Shown here in pieces: positions 32,191 to 40,279 of a DNA stretch of 42,066 bases. Origin of the DNA: a virus; the IMG/VR virus record IMGVR_UViG_3300020020_000574, positions 1 to 42,066 of that record, one strand, 5' to 3'. The position numbers and the translations under genes were made by a program. How positions within the stretch are numbered: the first letter of the stretch is position 1; every line of letters starts with the position of its first letter. The notes beneath the pieces were generated by a model. That model ran no database searches. It had not been told where the DNA came from and saw only the letters and a program-made list of their open reading frames with translations.

Positions 32191-32240
32191 TGCAGTTGAG
32201 TACGGCACCGCTCACTGCCGCGCGTGTTTAGGAGATTGAG

Positions 32241-32678
32241 ATGCTTGTTGACGTTACCTTTAACCCACCTCAGCCTCATGTGGGGCTAGTCCTTACCATG
32301 ATCGCCGGGGGCAGGCTCATACCAGAGCGGATTAAGCAGGGTATGTACATCGCTAGTCACTGGTCAATCGACCAGCTAGGGGTGCCTATCCGTGAGCGCT
32401 GGAAAGAGACTGAGTACAAAGAACTGGACTACCCTGAGTTTGGGGTGTGCGACTATCCCGATCAGGTGGTCAGCCTCTATGCTCTGGGCCAGCGGCTGGA
32501 GAAGCTTTTTGTTACCTTCGTCAAGATCGAAAAGGTGACCCAATCCGCCCGGGGCGGCTGGCGCTGGCATAAGTGGGGACCGTACATCGGTAACCAGAAT
32601 CCTCAGGCTGAGCACATCTACGATGAGTCGGAGATTGATACGGTTTATACATTCCACATCTATGAGCTTAAGTCATGA
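32241..32678 (+). CDS. Hypothetical protein, 145 aa
   Basis: ATG 32241 with AGGAG upstream. Alpha/beta protein with HVGLVLTMIAGGRLIPERIK, QVVSLYALGQRLEKLFVTFV, a Trp-rich stretch WRWHKWGPYIGNQ and an end YTFHIYELKS. No known family. Overlaps the nuclease gene by four bases. Confidence 0.7.
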   Translation: MLVDVTFNPPQPHVGLVLTMIAGGRLIPERIKQGMYIASHWSIDQLGVPIRERWKETEYKELDYPEFGVCDYPDQVVSLYALGQRLEKLFVTFVKIEKVTQSARGGWRWHKWGPYIGNQNPQAEHIYDESEIDTVYTFHIYELKS

Positions 32679-33058
32679 GCCCCTCCGATCATCGCGGGAA
32701 GACCAACTTCCCCCACGAAACCTTCGTCCAGCGCGCCGTCGAACAGTGGCTGGAGAAGGACGGTTTTCAAATCTTTCCTGAGCCCTTTGTTGACGTGAAT
32801 GCGTCGAGTGGTAATGAAGTCTGGCATATCGAGGCCAAGGGAAAGACGACACAGATGGGCCTGGACTTTCGTACCGGGGTTGGCCAGCTGGTTCAGCGCA
32901 TGAAGGACCCAACCCACAAATACGGGGTGGCCCTCCCGGATATTCCTCAGTTTCGCAATCAGACCGCTGAGTTCGCGCCGTGGGTATTATCGAAACTTCA
33001 GATCCACTGGATTTGGGTATCGGCAGATGGTAACATATCGGTGCAAGGCCCGCCATGA
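32675..33058 (+). CDS. PD-(D/E)XK nuclease-like protein, 127 aa
   Basis: Begins with FPHETFVQRAVEQWLEKDGF, then EVWHIEAKGKTTQMGLDFRT around residues 50-65, containing the E-x-K catalytic pair (IEAKG); a preceding acidic position and GVGQLVQRM follow, and the C-terminus KYGVALPDIPQFRNQ is typical of restriction-endonuclease-fold proteins in phages and plasmids. ATG 32675 overlaps the upstream stop. It would be a DNA-cleaving or recombination enzyme; it lacks an obvious DNA-binding domain. Function inferred from motif only. Confidence 0.72.
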   Translation: MSPSDHRGKTNFPHETFVQRAVEQWLEKDGFQIFPEPFVDVNASSGNEVWHIEAKGKTTQMGLDFRTGVGQLVQRMKDPTHKYGVALPDIPQFRNQTAEFAPWVLSKLQIHWIWVSADGNISVQGPP

Positions 33059-33324
33059 ACAACCCTCCACCTATCTGCCGCGCCTGCGGCCAGCCAATTA
33101 CCGACACGAGCTACGTCACGTGGAATGGGCACGTCTATCATACCAATCACGTCCCGCCACACGAGCCGCCGCCCCCGGAGAACCGCGCCGTGCTGCGCGC
33201 CCTGCGGCTAATCCAGGATCGCGTGATGGGTAACCGGCGCGAGGATATCACGCTGGGGGATATTGAATGGGCTATCCAGGAACTAGAGCGGGACCAGGGC
33301 AACCCCGGTGATGTGAAGAAGTGA
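33055..33324 (+). CDS. LIM-like zinc protein, 89 aa
   Basis: ATG 33055 overlaps the previous stop. The segment CRACGQPITDTSYVTWNGHV followed by YHTNHV has the Cys-x2-Cys ... His ordering of a LIM-like zinc knuckle. The rest is a helical region (VLRALRLIQDRVMGNRREDI ... IEWAIQELER). Probably a protein- or nucleic-acid-binding element; no specific role. Confidence 0.68.
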   Translation: MNNPPPICRACGQPITDTSYVTWNGHVYHTNHVPPHEPPPPENRAVLRALRLIQDRVMGNRREDITLGDIEWAIQELERDQGNPGDVKK

Positions 33325-33545
33325 GACACAGCTGGAAAAAGGAACCGGTCGAGCGGGTTCGGGTCAGCGCCAGGGGTAGCATAACTGGGTTCAGCATCCT
33401 TATGAAGGTCCAGCGCCAGACCTGTAAGAAGTGCGGCCTGTTTATGTGTAAGTCAATAGGCTCAGAGGGGCCGTGGTACACCTGGGTATTTACGAATGGG
33501 GAATGGCGCGCTAGTAAGCTACCGCAATGCGTGGAGACGGCGTGA
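33321..33545 (+). CDS. Small zinc-knuckle protein, 74 aa
   Basis: GTG 33321 overlaps the previous stop. A basic N-terminus (RHSWKKEPVERVRVSARGSI), then TCKKCGLFMCK (CxxC plus Cys) and WYTWVFTNGEW. The Cys set is incomplete for a classical ribbon. Unknown role. Confidence 0.64.
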   Translation: MRHSWKKEPVERVRVSARGSITGFSILMKVQRQTCKKCGLFMCKSIGSEGPWYTWVFTNGEWRASKLPQCVETA

Positions 33546-33745
33546 TGAGACTGTTCGAGACGATGAAGCTAAAGCATCGGGTTAATATGTACCAGCTTGC
33601 CAATTTCCGGCGCGTCTTCGACGACCAGATTGACCGCTTGAACTTTAAGTATTCATGGGGTCCCGATGCGTCACGAATGTGGAGGGGCTACGTCGCCCCG
33701 CACAACCGGCGGCGCAAGCCGCTGCGGCGAGGCATGGGAGTGTAG
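33545..33745 (+). CDS. Hypothetical basic protein, 66 aa
   Basis: ATG 33545 overlaps the preceding stop (an ATG at 33527 is in frame upstream). Highly basic: FETMKLKHRVNMYQLANFRR, ending APHNRRRKPLRRGMGV. Could be a nucleic-acid-binding peptide. Function unknown. Confidence 0.64.
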   Translation: MRLFETMKLKHRVNMYQLANFRRVFDDQIDRLNFKYSWGPDASRMWRGYVAPHNRRRKPLRRGMGV

Positions 33746-33822
33746 GGGTCGTGCACTCAGATTGAACCCTATGCCCGTAACGCCAACCCCGGGGCCGCCG
33801 ATTTTCAACTGGAGCTACCAAC

Positions 33823-34104
33823 ATGAATGGCTACAAGACATACCGCTTCAAGGATAAGGACCCGGTGATTGATGAGCTGCGCACCATCCTGCAGGGCGTC
33901 GCTGAGGTACGGGGGGTAACTGAAGCCCATCTGCGCAAGACCATCGCCTATGATATCGGCATGTCGCCGAATACCCTATGGAACTGGTTCAGGGGCGCGA
34001 CGCGCCGTCCCCAGTACGCCTCGGTCAAAGCGGTCGCCCGTGCCCTAGGCGGCGAGCTATCCCTCACCGGGGCGAAGCCGGTTAGGCTGAGGCGCGTAGC
34101 ATGA
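33823..34104 (+). CDS. Helix-turn-helix DNA-binding protein, 93 aa
   Basis: ATG 33823 with GGAG upstream. A Cro/C1-type helix-turn-helix can be seen: KTIAYDIGMSPNTLWNWFRG, then RRPQYASVKAVARALG, with the N-terminus KDKDPVIDELRTILQGVAEV. It is close to small regulators I know from rhizobial prophages. Likely a transcriptional regulator. Its targets are unknown, but the repeated promoter dyads are candidates. Confidence 0.75.
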   Translation: MNGYKTYRFKDKDPVIDELRTILQGVAEVRGVTEAHLRKTIAYDIGMSPNTLWNWFRGATRRPQYASVKAVARALGGELSLTGAKPVRLRRVA

Positions 34105-34271
34105 CAAGCCCGAAGTTCAACGGCCTCGACCCCAAGACCAATGAGCTGGTGTTTGAGAACGGCCGTCCCCGCCCGCCCGGGATAGACCCGAAGACCGGCG
34201 AGTATTCGACAGCACAGATGTTGTTCGATGAGACTTACGGCGGCGACACGTCCCAGCCTCTGGACGACTAA
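34101..34271 (+). CDS. Hypothetical protein, 56 aa
   Basis: ATG 34101 overlaps the previous stop. Hydrophilic, with two similar half-repeats: KFNGLDPKTNELVFENGRPR and PGIDPKTGEYSTAQMLFD share DPKT-x-E. Function unknown. Confidence 0.63.
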   Translation: MTSPKFNGLDPKTNELVFENGRPRPPGIDPKTGEYSTAQMLFDETYGGDTSQPLDD

Positions 34272-34274
34272 GAT

Positions 34275-34460
34275 ATGAGGAACGTTGACCTGAACTGGCG
34301 CACTCACGTCAGCGATCTTGATCTGTCTACGGATGAGGCGTGGGAACCGGTCTATAGCGCCTATCACGGAGAAGTCGTTCCCGCGTGGTGCGTGGTACAG
34401 TTCGCGCGGTTCCGCATGAACTATATGCCCCGGCCGCGACCCTATCCCTGGGAAGTCTGA
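34275..34460 (+). CDS. Hypothetical protein, 61 aa
   Basis: ATG 34275, three bases after the previous stop. Contains WRTHVSDLDLSTDEAWEPVY and PAWCVVQFARFRMNYMPRPR. Its last 19 bases overlap the end of the DNA polymerase gene on the other strand, so the two operons converge here with no room for a terminator between them. Confidence 0.66.
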   Translation: MRNVDLNWRTHVSDLDLSTDEAWEPVYSAYHGEVVPAWCVVQFARFRMNYMPRPRPYPWEV

Positions 34461-36397
34461 AACTCTTCCCAGCTGGCCTCAGCATCGCCCCAGTTGTGGC
34501 CGATACCCGTGTCGATCTTCATCGGGACAAGTAGCCGTACAACGTCGCAGCCAATCTCAGCGATGCGTTTCGTCTGTTCGGGTGACGTGACGCTGAAGCC
34601 TAGCTCATCGTGCATCTGAAGTAGCGGCACATAGCCGTCGCGCCAGCATCCACGCATCCACATTTTCGTCTGGCGTGCGGCGGTACCTTGGATTAACCTG
34701 TTCATGGCCTTGTGGGTAAAGGCGCGGCGCAGCTTGGCGTTCGGCCACCGTCCCTTCGCCGCCCCGTGGGACGGCATCGAGCCCTGAAACCCGCCGTACT
34801 GATCTGGTTCCCACGAGTCAAAATGAGACCGCGCGCCGTCGATCAGCTTAATGTAGCCCCGGTCCCGCGCTAGGTTCGTGCAGTAGCGGTTCAGCTGTGA
34901 TACGAAGGGCATCTCCGTATCGTACTGCTCCATGATGTCCTTGGCGCGCTCTTCGCTGGAGCCAATCATCTCCGCAAAGCGCTCGATCCCCGCGCCGTAC
35001 GCCTTCGCGAAATTCGTATCCTTCGCGGGCTTCCGGTCCAGCCCGGTCCACTGGGCGACCAGGGCGTGGAAGTCTGTGTCTGGGTTCTGCTCGTACTGGG
35101 CGACGGCGCTGGCCGCCTTTGTCATGTTCATCAGGGCGGCGTAGTGCACAATGAGCCGGTATTCCTGCTGCGAATAGTCCATCGACGCCCATAGCTCATC
35201 CCTCTCCGGGAGGAACACACCTCGGAACGCGCGGGACCACCGCTCGTCACGATGCGGGGCCTGCTGGAGGGGCGGGTTGGCGTAGGAGAAACGAAAGCTC
35301 CTCGTGCCACCCTCCTCACTGCGGAACTGGTTGATGGAGGCGTATATGCGGCCGTTTTCCTCGTAGTCGAGGATGAAGTTCTTGAGGAACTTATCGGCCA
35401 TATCCGTGAGCTGCTCCGCCCGGGATATGAAGCGGGGAAGCCAGTGCGGATGTTTCCGCATCCAGACCGCCTGGAACGAAGGCTGGCCGGTCTTCGCCGT
35501 ACGGTAGGGGACGTGCACCCCGGCCTCTTCGAAGATGCGGGCCAGCTGCTTCGGCGAGCGGCATTCCTCTATTGTGACATTAGGCCGTCCCAGCTTGTAG
35601 GCGAGCCGGGCCAGTACGCGGTCGCGTTCCTTTAGAATCCATTTCCGGCGGTACTGGGTCTTGTCAGGGTCTACCGCGATACCCCGGCGGCGCATCTCCT
35701 GCACCAGCGGCATCAGGTCGTTTTCAAGCTGCAGGGCGTCGCCCAGGCCCTGCTTGTCAATCTCCCCGTACAGGCTCTCTGCTAGCTCCAGGGTGGATAC
35801 CGCGTCCTGCTCGGCGTAGGGTCCAACCTGCTTCGCCGGTAGCCTCCAGAGGTTCGCCTTGCCGTTCTTCCCCAGCAGTAGGTTGAGCGACTGTTCGTCC
35901 TTACCCTTCACCTTACGCCAGGCACATAGCTGGTCAAGCGAGTAGCTGAAGCGGTTCTCATCGATCAGGGTGGCCATCGCCTGGGTATCGGTTACCTGGG
36001 CGTTCTTCAGGTCCATCCCCCAGCTGGTCGTGAGCCAGCCCATGTCATGGGTACCGTGATGAAAGATCATCTGGATACCGGCCGCCGCGTGGTCGGCAAT
36101 CCAGCGCTTTACCTGATCAACGTCAAAGCATTCACTATCCGGATGCCGCGTGGGGGCGTAGAACTTCTTGACCTCCCCGCCCTCACGCCAGGCCGCCGAT
36201 ACCCCGCAGATGAAGCCGCCTTTCGTCGGCCAGCTGGAGCCGCGACCGGCCGACAGCCCATCGTCGCGCCCTTCGGTATCGACAGCCATGCGGACAATCT
36301 TCCCCCGCAGGTCCGGTAGCTCAGCCGGTCGTTCCCACCCGGTCTCCGGCTGGAACAGGCTGAGCTGGAAATCAGGATTGGCAGACTTCTTTGCCAC
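34442..36397 (-). CDS. Family A DNA polymerase (PolI-type)
   Basis: A 651-residue phage replicase. N-terminal 3'-5' exonuclease: Exo I VDTEG at 39-43, Exo II HHGTHDMGW at 113-121 (Asp118), Exo III YAEQD at 194-198. Polymerase motifs: A DYSQQEYR at 407-414, B RKPAKDTNFAKAYG at 455-468, C QMHDE at 594-598; all catalytic Asp/Arg/Lys residues are present. There is no 5'-3' nuclease domain, as usual for phage-type PolA. Motif A carries Gln where most family members have Ile or Val before the conserved Glu (SQQE for SQIE). ATG start. It is the last gene of the minus-strand nucleotide-metabolism operon. Confidence 0.95.
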   Translation of the reverse strand: MAKKSANPDFQLSLFQPETGWERPAELPDLRGKIVRMAVDTEGRDDGLSAGRGSSWPTKGGFICGVSAAWREGGEVKKFYAPTRHPDSECFDVDQVKRWIADHAAAGIQMIFHHGTHDMGWLTTSWGMDLKNAQVTDTQAMATLIDENRFSYSLDQLCAWRKVKGKDEQSLNLLLGKNGKANLWRLPAKQVGPYAEQDAVSTLELAESLYGEIDKQGLGDALQLENDLMPLVQEMRRRGIAVDPDKTQYRRKWILKERDRVLARLAYKLGRPNVTIEECRSPKQLARIFEEAGVHVPYRTAKTGQPSFQAVWMRKHPHWLPRFISRAEQLTDMADKFLKNFILDYEENGRIYASINQFRSEEGGTRSFRFSYANPPLQQAPHRDERWSRAFRGVFLPERDELWASMDYSQQEYRLIVHYAALMNMTKAASAVAQYEQNPDTDFHALVAQWTGLDRKPAKDTNFAKAYGAGIERFAEMIGSSEERAKDIMEQYDTEMPFVSQLNRYCTNLARDRGYIKLIDGARSHFDSWEPDQYGGFQGSMPSHGAAKGRWPNAKLRRAFTHKAMNRLIQGTAARQTKMWMRGCWRDGYVPLLQMHDELGFSVTSPEQTKRIAEIGCDVVRLLVPMKIDTGIGHNWGDAEASWEEFQTSQG

Positions 36398-37057
36398 CTA
36401 CGGTTCCTTCCCCCAGTGCTTCACGTACTGCGGCATTAGCGTCCACTTACCGTTCACCATACTATAGATGGACTGGTACACGGTAGGCAGATTCTCATAC
36501 TCGTACTGGTTACGCTCCAGATCAAGCCGAGGCAGGTGGTCCCACAACTCTTCCGGCGTGGTGAGCCGGTTCACCATATAGACATTGCCATAGGCGAACA
36601 TGTAATACTTGGAGGTCCCGTCAGCCGCAATCTGGTCTACGGTCAGACCATCCTCCAGCCGGGGCTCGAAGCTGGCGTGCTGTCCGCCGTCCTCCGGCGT
36701 GCCCGGGCGAAGCGGCTCAGCAGGTTCAGCCTGGACCTCGGCCCAGACCATCTGGTTACGCGATATGATCTCAGCCTCAATCAGCGTCAGGTAACACCGC
36801 AGGTCGCGTAGCTCAGCCAGCGCAGAGCCGTCTGCCCCGCTGGGGTCTTCGTCCAGGGCGGTAAAGATATCGTAGCCGTGCTGGGCGACGATATGCTCCA
36901 GCCGGTCCACCTTGCGGAAGGCGACAAAGAAGGCGCCGATGCCGCCGCGTTTCTTCCAGCTGCCCCGGTAGGTGTTCTCCTTATGGCAGATGGTCGTTAG
37001 GTCTTCCTTCATGACCCGTTCAAGATAGTCCATATGTCGCATGTCATTGTTAGCCAT
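36398..37057 (-). CDS. DUF1599-like (nucleotide-modification associated) protein
   Basis: A 219-residue protein; ATG with GGAGG upstream. The N-terminal helical part CHKENTYRGSWKKRGGIGAF followed by RKVDRLEHIV is the K-E/N-x-x-Y-x-G-S-W ... F-x-x-R-K-x-D-R-L signature of the DUF1599/Nmad1-type all-alpha proteins, distantly like MazG-type NTP pyrophosphatases. The C-terminal ~80 residues (YYMFAYGNVYMVNRLTTPEE) are an unrelated extension. Such proteins are linked to modified-base gene clusters in phages. Its neighbours fit. Catalytic role is not established. Confidence 0.72.
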   Translation of the reverse strand: MANNDMRHMDYLERVMKEDLTTICHKENTYRGSWKKRGGIGAFFVAFRKVDRLEHIVAQHGYDIFTALDEDPSGADGSALAELRDLRCYLTLIEAEIISRNQMVWAEVQAEPAEPLRPGTPEDGGQHASFEPRLEDGLTVDQIAADGTSKYYMFAYGNVYMVNRLTTPEELWDHLPRLDLERNQYEYENLPTVYQSIYSMVNGKWTLMPQYVKHWGKEP

Positions 37058-37562
37058 TTTGCCCTCCGTTAATTTCTATCCAGGCGTCCAGCAGCTTAAG
37101 CAGGCCGTGTTCCGCCGCGATCCGGCGCGCTAGTTCTATCGTGTCCCCCTTGATCGGATGGCCATACTGGTTCCCCATGTCGACTTCCATCTGGCCAAAC
37201 TCGTGCATCTCCATGATATCGGCAATCTTCACCATTGCCCGTTCTACCGGGGTCAGATTAGGCAACACGATCCCGATCAGGTCCAGCCCCATGCCCTCAG
37301 CTACGTCCATCATATCCCGCATTCCCGGGACCGACACCTTAACCTGGAAGGGAACGTCCCCCGCCCAGTGCTCCCCTCCGTCGTGCCACGCCGCGTAGTA
37401 GAGCACTTCAACACGCGGCATGCCGAATATTTCAACCACCAGCGTCAGGACACGCCACGAATGGTGCCCCACAGTCTGCTGATTGATGGTAGGCCAGGCG
37501 TGGTACCGTTTTACACACCCCGCCAGATGTCGGCTACGGTTGATCTTCCCTCTTGTTATCAC
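37050..37562 (-). CDS. HD-domain phosphohydrolase (YfbR-like)
   Basis: A 170-residue HD protein: YHAWP at 20-24 (first His), GHHSWRVL at 32-39 and AWHD at 58-61, the metal-binding H...HD pattern of YfbR-type 5'-deoxynucleotidases. These remove phosphate from dNMPs and, in phages, help reshape the nucleotide pool, for example by removing a canonical nucleotide. GTG start at 37562, with GGAGG upstream; overlaps neighbours on both sides by a few bases. Substrate not predictable from sequence. Confidence 0.8.
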   Translation of the reverse strand: MITRGKINRSRHLAGCVKRYHAWPTINQQTVGHHSWRVLTLVVEIFGMPRVEVLYYAAWHDGGEHWAGDVPFQVKVSVPGMRDMMDVAEGMGLDLIGIVLPNLTPVERAMVKIADIMEMHEFGQMEVDMGNQYGHPIKGDTIELARRIAAEHGLLKLLDAWIEINGGQNG

Positions 37563-37758
37563 GTGCCCTCCGATCTTTGAGAACGATTACATCCTTGGGC
37601 TTTGGGCCCAGACCTGCGGTCCACAGATTTAACTCTACCTCTACCTCTGCCATGCGCTCATAGCAGGCGCGCGTCTTCGCGTCAAGCTTAACAATGACAC
37701 GCGGCCAGCGCGCATCGTCATAGATACAGAGGTACTTCGCTAAATCCTCATCGGTCAT
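37534..37758 (-). CDS. Hypothetical protein, 74 aa
   Basis: ATG 37758 overlaps the thymidylate-synthase stop (ATGA); a GTG seven codons upstream is less likely. Mixed charged protein: DEDLAKYLCIYDDARWPRVI, then CYERMAEVEVELNLWTAGLG and PKDVIVLKDRRARDN. No family recognised. Overlaps the HD gene by 29 bp. Confidence 0.66.
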   Translation of the reverse strand: MTDEDLAKYLCIYDDARWPRVIVKLDAKTRACYERMAEVEVELNLWTAGLGPKPKDVIVLKDRRARDNKREDQP

Positions 37759-38921
37759 TTGAGTCGTCTCTGGTACCACTCAGTTAAGGCGACGCGCCAG
37801 TCATCCGCCCTGATCTGAAGCGTATAGTCCACAACCCTATTCCAGTCCTTCTCTCGATAGGACTGATAGGATTGTACCACCGGGACCAGAACATCATTGA
37901 ACCATGGATTGGCAAAGATAGGGTAAGGCGCCCCCTTGTCGAAGCAATGCATGAACATGATGATATCCTGATCAATGAAGTCTGGGTGGAGAAACATCGG
38001 CAGGGACTTCAATACCGTATAACGGTTATCAAATAGACCTTCCGCCCCCTTCCCCTCAATCCGGTCCATCTCCTTAAGGTAGCCGTGGTAGTTGTTACTG
38101 ATCTGATAGAGGGTACCTATCTGGACCCCGAGACGCGCAGCCAGGTACTCCTGCAGGACAGAGAAGTGGACGGCGTTCGCCCCGTGGGCGCCCCAGACCA
38201 CATCGTTGGAGCGGCAACAAACGGTCATGTCCAGTACGCGCAGATCATCCACCGCGTTCATCAGGCGATAGTCGCTTCCATCGGGGTTCCGCTGCGCCGG
38301 GTTCTCACGTACCCCCATATCTTCTAGCTTCGCCCGTTTCTGCGGATCGCTCAGCCCACGCACGCGCAGGTAGATGTGTGTGTTACATGGCCGGTCTTTC
38401 CAGTCGCCGGTGAGGTCTTCGCTCCCTGCGGAGATGTTAGACCCGTCAGCCCGGTCCCCAACATTATCCGTTCCGCTTTGCTCAACAATGTGGTACGGCG
38501 TCGCGTCCCACATCTGGAGGACAATCTGGCGGGTAGACGGTTCGCGCTTCAGCTTCTCCACCGCCGCGTTCAGCTGATCAAATCCGAAAGCCCGGCGCCA
38601 GCGGTGACCGTAGGCGCCGTGCATCGTCCCATCCGGCTCACCAAAGCGCATCCCAAAGTCACGAACAAACAGGTTCAGTGGCGCAACATCGTTCCGCCCC
38701 GCCAGCATCCAGATTGATTCGAACAGATGGAACGCCGGATTAGCGTCGCGCTGCGCGGAGAACAATACCCGCTCTGTAGGACGCATAGTCACGGTGGTAA
38801 CCGGGGCGGACATAACCAGGGCAGGACCCGCCCGGGTATTTTCCAACACGCCTTTCGAGCGCAAGGCCGCCATCCCGATAGGAAGGGCTTCGCAGACATT
38901 CGTTACGGTGAGCGTGTACAT
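37755..38921 (-). CDS. Thymidylate-synthase-family enzyme
   Basis: A 388-residue protein of the thymidylate synthase / dNMP hydroxymethylase family. GAYGHRW at 102-108 corresponds to the GxYGxQW block, RPCNTHIYLRV with Cys179 is the catalytic loop (PCH in most enzymes, here PCN), RSND at 237-240 and Asn249 match the dUMP-binding RSxD ... N positions, and NYHGY at 277-281 the H-x-Y that binds the sugar. Asn249 argues for a uracil substrate rather than cytosine. Two long insertions (~145-175 and ~190-225) make it larger than a plain ThyA (264 residues). Product could be dTMP or 5-hydroxymethyl-dUMP. The start is ATG 38921, after GGGG; a longer open frame extends to 39020 inside the kinase gene. 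Confidence 0.88.
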   Translation of the reverse strand: MYTLTVTNVCEALPIGMAALRSKGVLENTRAGPALVMSAPVTTVTMRPTERVLFSAQRDANPAFHLFESIWMLAGRNDVAPLNLFVRDFGMRFGEPDGTMHGAYGHRWRRAFGFDQLNAAVEKLKREPSTRQIVLQMWDATPYHIVEQSGTDNVGDRADGSNISAGSEDLTGDWKDRPCNTHIYLRVRGLSDPQKRAKLEDMGVRENPAQRNPDGSDYRLMNAVDDLRVLDMTVCCRSNDVVWGAHGANAVHFSVLQEYLAARLGVQIGTLYQISNNYHGYLKEMDRIEGKGAEGLFDNRYTVLKSLPMFLHPDFIDQDIIMFMHCFDKGAPYPIFANPWFNDVLVPVVQSYQSYREKDWNRVVDYTLQIRADDWRVALTEWYQRRLK

Positions 38922-39484
38922 GGTAACCCCAGAAGTTCGGCGCACTTCGTGTACGCGGCGTCGCGGTCCAGCTTGTGTATTTTCAGTCCAGGGGACTGGG
39001 ATAGGTGCAGCCGGGTACACGCCCGTTCTATCGTCTTTACCCGGCCTACGGTATTGGATTCCGATAGTGGCTTAACGTTCCCCCGCGCCTCACGCCGGGC
39101 ACGGATATCGGCCAGGCACTGATCAATCGGCGTGGTGAGCAGCATCACATGAATGTTGATGTAGCGCGCCAGCTCAATGGTGCGGGCAACCTCCTCACTG
39201 AATAGGACCCCCTCCCACATTACGTTTACCAGCCCCCTCTTAGCAGCTTCTTCCAGAAGGGGAAAGCCCTCTTTCCAGGATACGGTATCGGCACCGCCGC
39301 CCTGCTCAGCCTCGTAATGGCCAAGCACATAGAGGGGGGTACCCTGTCCAAGGTAGACTACCCCAATGGGTCGCCCGCGTCCCTCTACCATCGTCGGGAC
39401 GTTGCTCGAATAGTGAGCCAGGATGCGGCGCGCCAGGGTTGATTTCCCAGACCCGCTTGTACCTCGAATATTGATTGCGATCAT
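38903..39484 (-). CDS. P-loop nucleotide/nucleic-acid kinase (copy 1)
   Basis: A 193-residue ATPase. P-loop GTSGSGKST at 8-16. Later features shared with the protein at 40515: Y-E/W-E-G-L/V-L-F-type Walker B region (VMWEGVLFS), then LLTTPIDQCLADIRARREAR with the Arg-rich LID, and a final LDRDAA. Similar phage kinases are annotated as polynucleotide-type or 5-hydroxymethyl-deoxyuridine DNA kinases in thymidine-hypermodified phages. Next to the thymidylate-synthase-family gene, it overlaps that gene by 19 bp. Substrate not proven. Confidence 0.78.
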   Translation of the reverse strand: MIAINIRGTSGSGKSTLARRILAHYSSNVPTMVEGRGRPIGVVYLGQGTPLYVLGHYEAEQGGGADTVSWKEGFPLLEEAAKRGLVNVMWEGVLFSEEVARTIELARYINIHVMLLTTPIDQCLADIRARREARGNVKPLSESNTVGRVKTIERACTRLHLSQSPGLKIHKLDRDAAYTKCAELLGLPCTRSP

Positions 39485-39485
39485 T

Positions 39486-39707
39486 CTATACCTTCATCCC
39501 ATACGTGCTTTCCTCAAGCGCTTCGCGCAGGTCCAACACCGTCAAATCCTCCGGACAATTTTGTAGAAACCGGAAGATCAGGCGAGCAACCGCCTTCTCT
39601 CTGACCCTTGATGTCGTGGATGGTGGATCAAGTTTAAGGCCCCGGTCATCATCGCTGGCGGCGGTTGCTTCCACAATAGCGTCGATATCAATGTCAACCT
39701 GGGCCAT
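39486..39707 (-). CDS. Hypothetical protein, 73 aa
   Basis: ATG 39707, with AAAGG upstream; a longer frame to 39812 is less likely because of that ribosome site. Acidic N-terminus (QVDIDIDAIVEATAASDDDR), then a basic helix (STTSRVREKAVARLIFRFLQ) and an end LTVLDLREALEESTYGM. Function unknown. Confidence 0.66.
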   Translation of the reverse strand: MAQVDIDIDAIVEATAASDDDRGLKLDPPSTTSRVREKAVARLIFRFLQNCPEDLTVLDLREALEESTYGMKV

Positions 39708-39720
39708 AGGATTAGCCTTT

Positions 39721-40068
39721 CTAACTGCTGGAACGGAACTCACTGATAAGGCGCAGGGCCTCTTCGGGGGGCGGCAGGGGGACATCCCAGACATTGGGTA
39801 TCTGCTGATCATTCGCGATCATGACGCGATACGTGGACATGCAGGCGCACTGGCGTAGGGTAATCTCACGCGCCCCGTACTTCACCGCCAGCGCTCGCTT
39901 GGATAGGGCAATATCGAAATGCGGCTTGATTAGCTCGCTCTGGAGCCATTTCCGCGCTACGCCTATCCGGTCGGCCATCGTGAGTAGCTCAGTGAGTGTA
40001 TCCGCGATCATATGGCACATGACCATCCGGCCGAAAGAAGCGCGCATGTCATCCACGTAGACCGTCAT
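39721..40068 (-). CDS. DUF4031 protein, 115 aa
   Basis: Starts ATG with GGAGG. The N-terminus MTVYVDDMRASFGRMVMCHM followed by IADTLTELLTMADRIGVA and ALSKRALAVKYGAREITL is the DUF4031 signature: a Y-V-D-D strand, R-M-x-x-C-H-M-I-A-D, then S-K-R-A-L-A ... E-I-T. Small alpha/beta proteins of unknown function found in phages, plasmids and Alphaproteobacteria. The conserved acidic (YVDD) and C-H-M residues suggest a possible enzyme. Confidence 0.82.
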   Translation of the reverse strand: MTVYVDDMRASFGRMVMCHMIADTLTELLTMADRIGVARKWLQSELIKPHFDIALSKRALAVKYGAREITLRQCACMSTYRVMIANDQQIPNVWDVPLPPPEEALRLISEFRSSS

Positions 40069-40279
40069 TCTTCTTCCTCCATTCCCTCACCGCAGCAGTC
40101 ACCTGCTCCAGTAGCCTGACATCGTCCTGCGAAGCGTCCTCACACTCAGCAACATCGGTCTTATCAATCAGGTCTTCGGCCTGGAGCGAGTCGCTCAGCT
40201 CAGCCAGTTCAGGAGGATACCCGCCATCCTCACACACGGCGTCCAGGCTTTCGAATACGCAGTCCCATACCCCGGTCAT
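40049..40279 (-). CDS. Acidic hypothetical protein, 76 aa
   Basis: Strongly acidic (DAVCEDGGYPPELAELSDSL, ECEDASQDDVRLLEQVTAAV), with three Cys and a basic end (REWRKKNDGLRG). ATG 40279 overlaps the stop of the next gene upstream. Function unknown; possibly an acidic inhibitor, which is not testable from sequence. Confidence 0.64.
   Translation of the reverse strand: MTGVWDCVFESLDAVCEDGGYPPELAELSDSLQAEDLIDKTDVAECEDASQDDVRLLEQVTAAVREWRKKNDGLRG

Noticed and set aside
33771-33857. A 28-codon frame before the HTH gene
   Set aside because: Overlaps the ribosome site and start of the HTH gene in another frame, has no ribosome site of its own, and is too short to judge.
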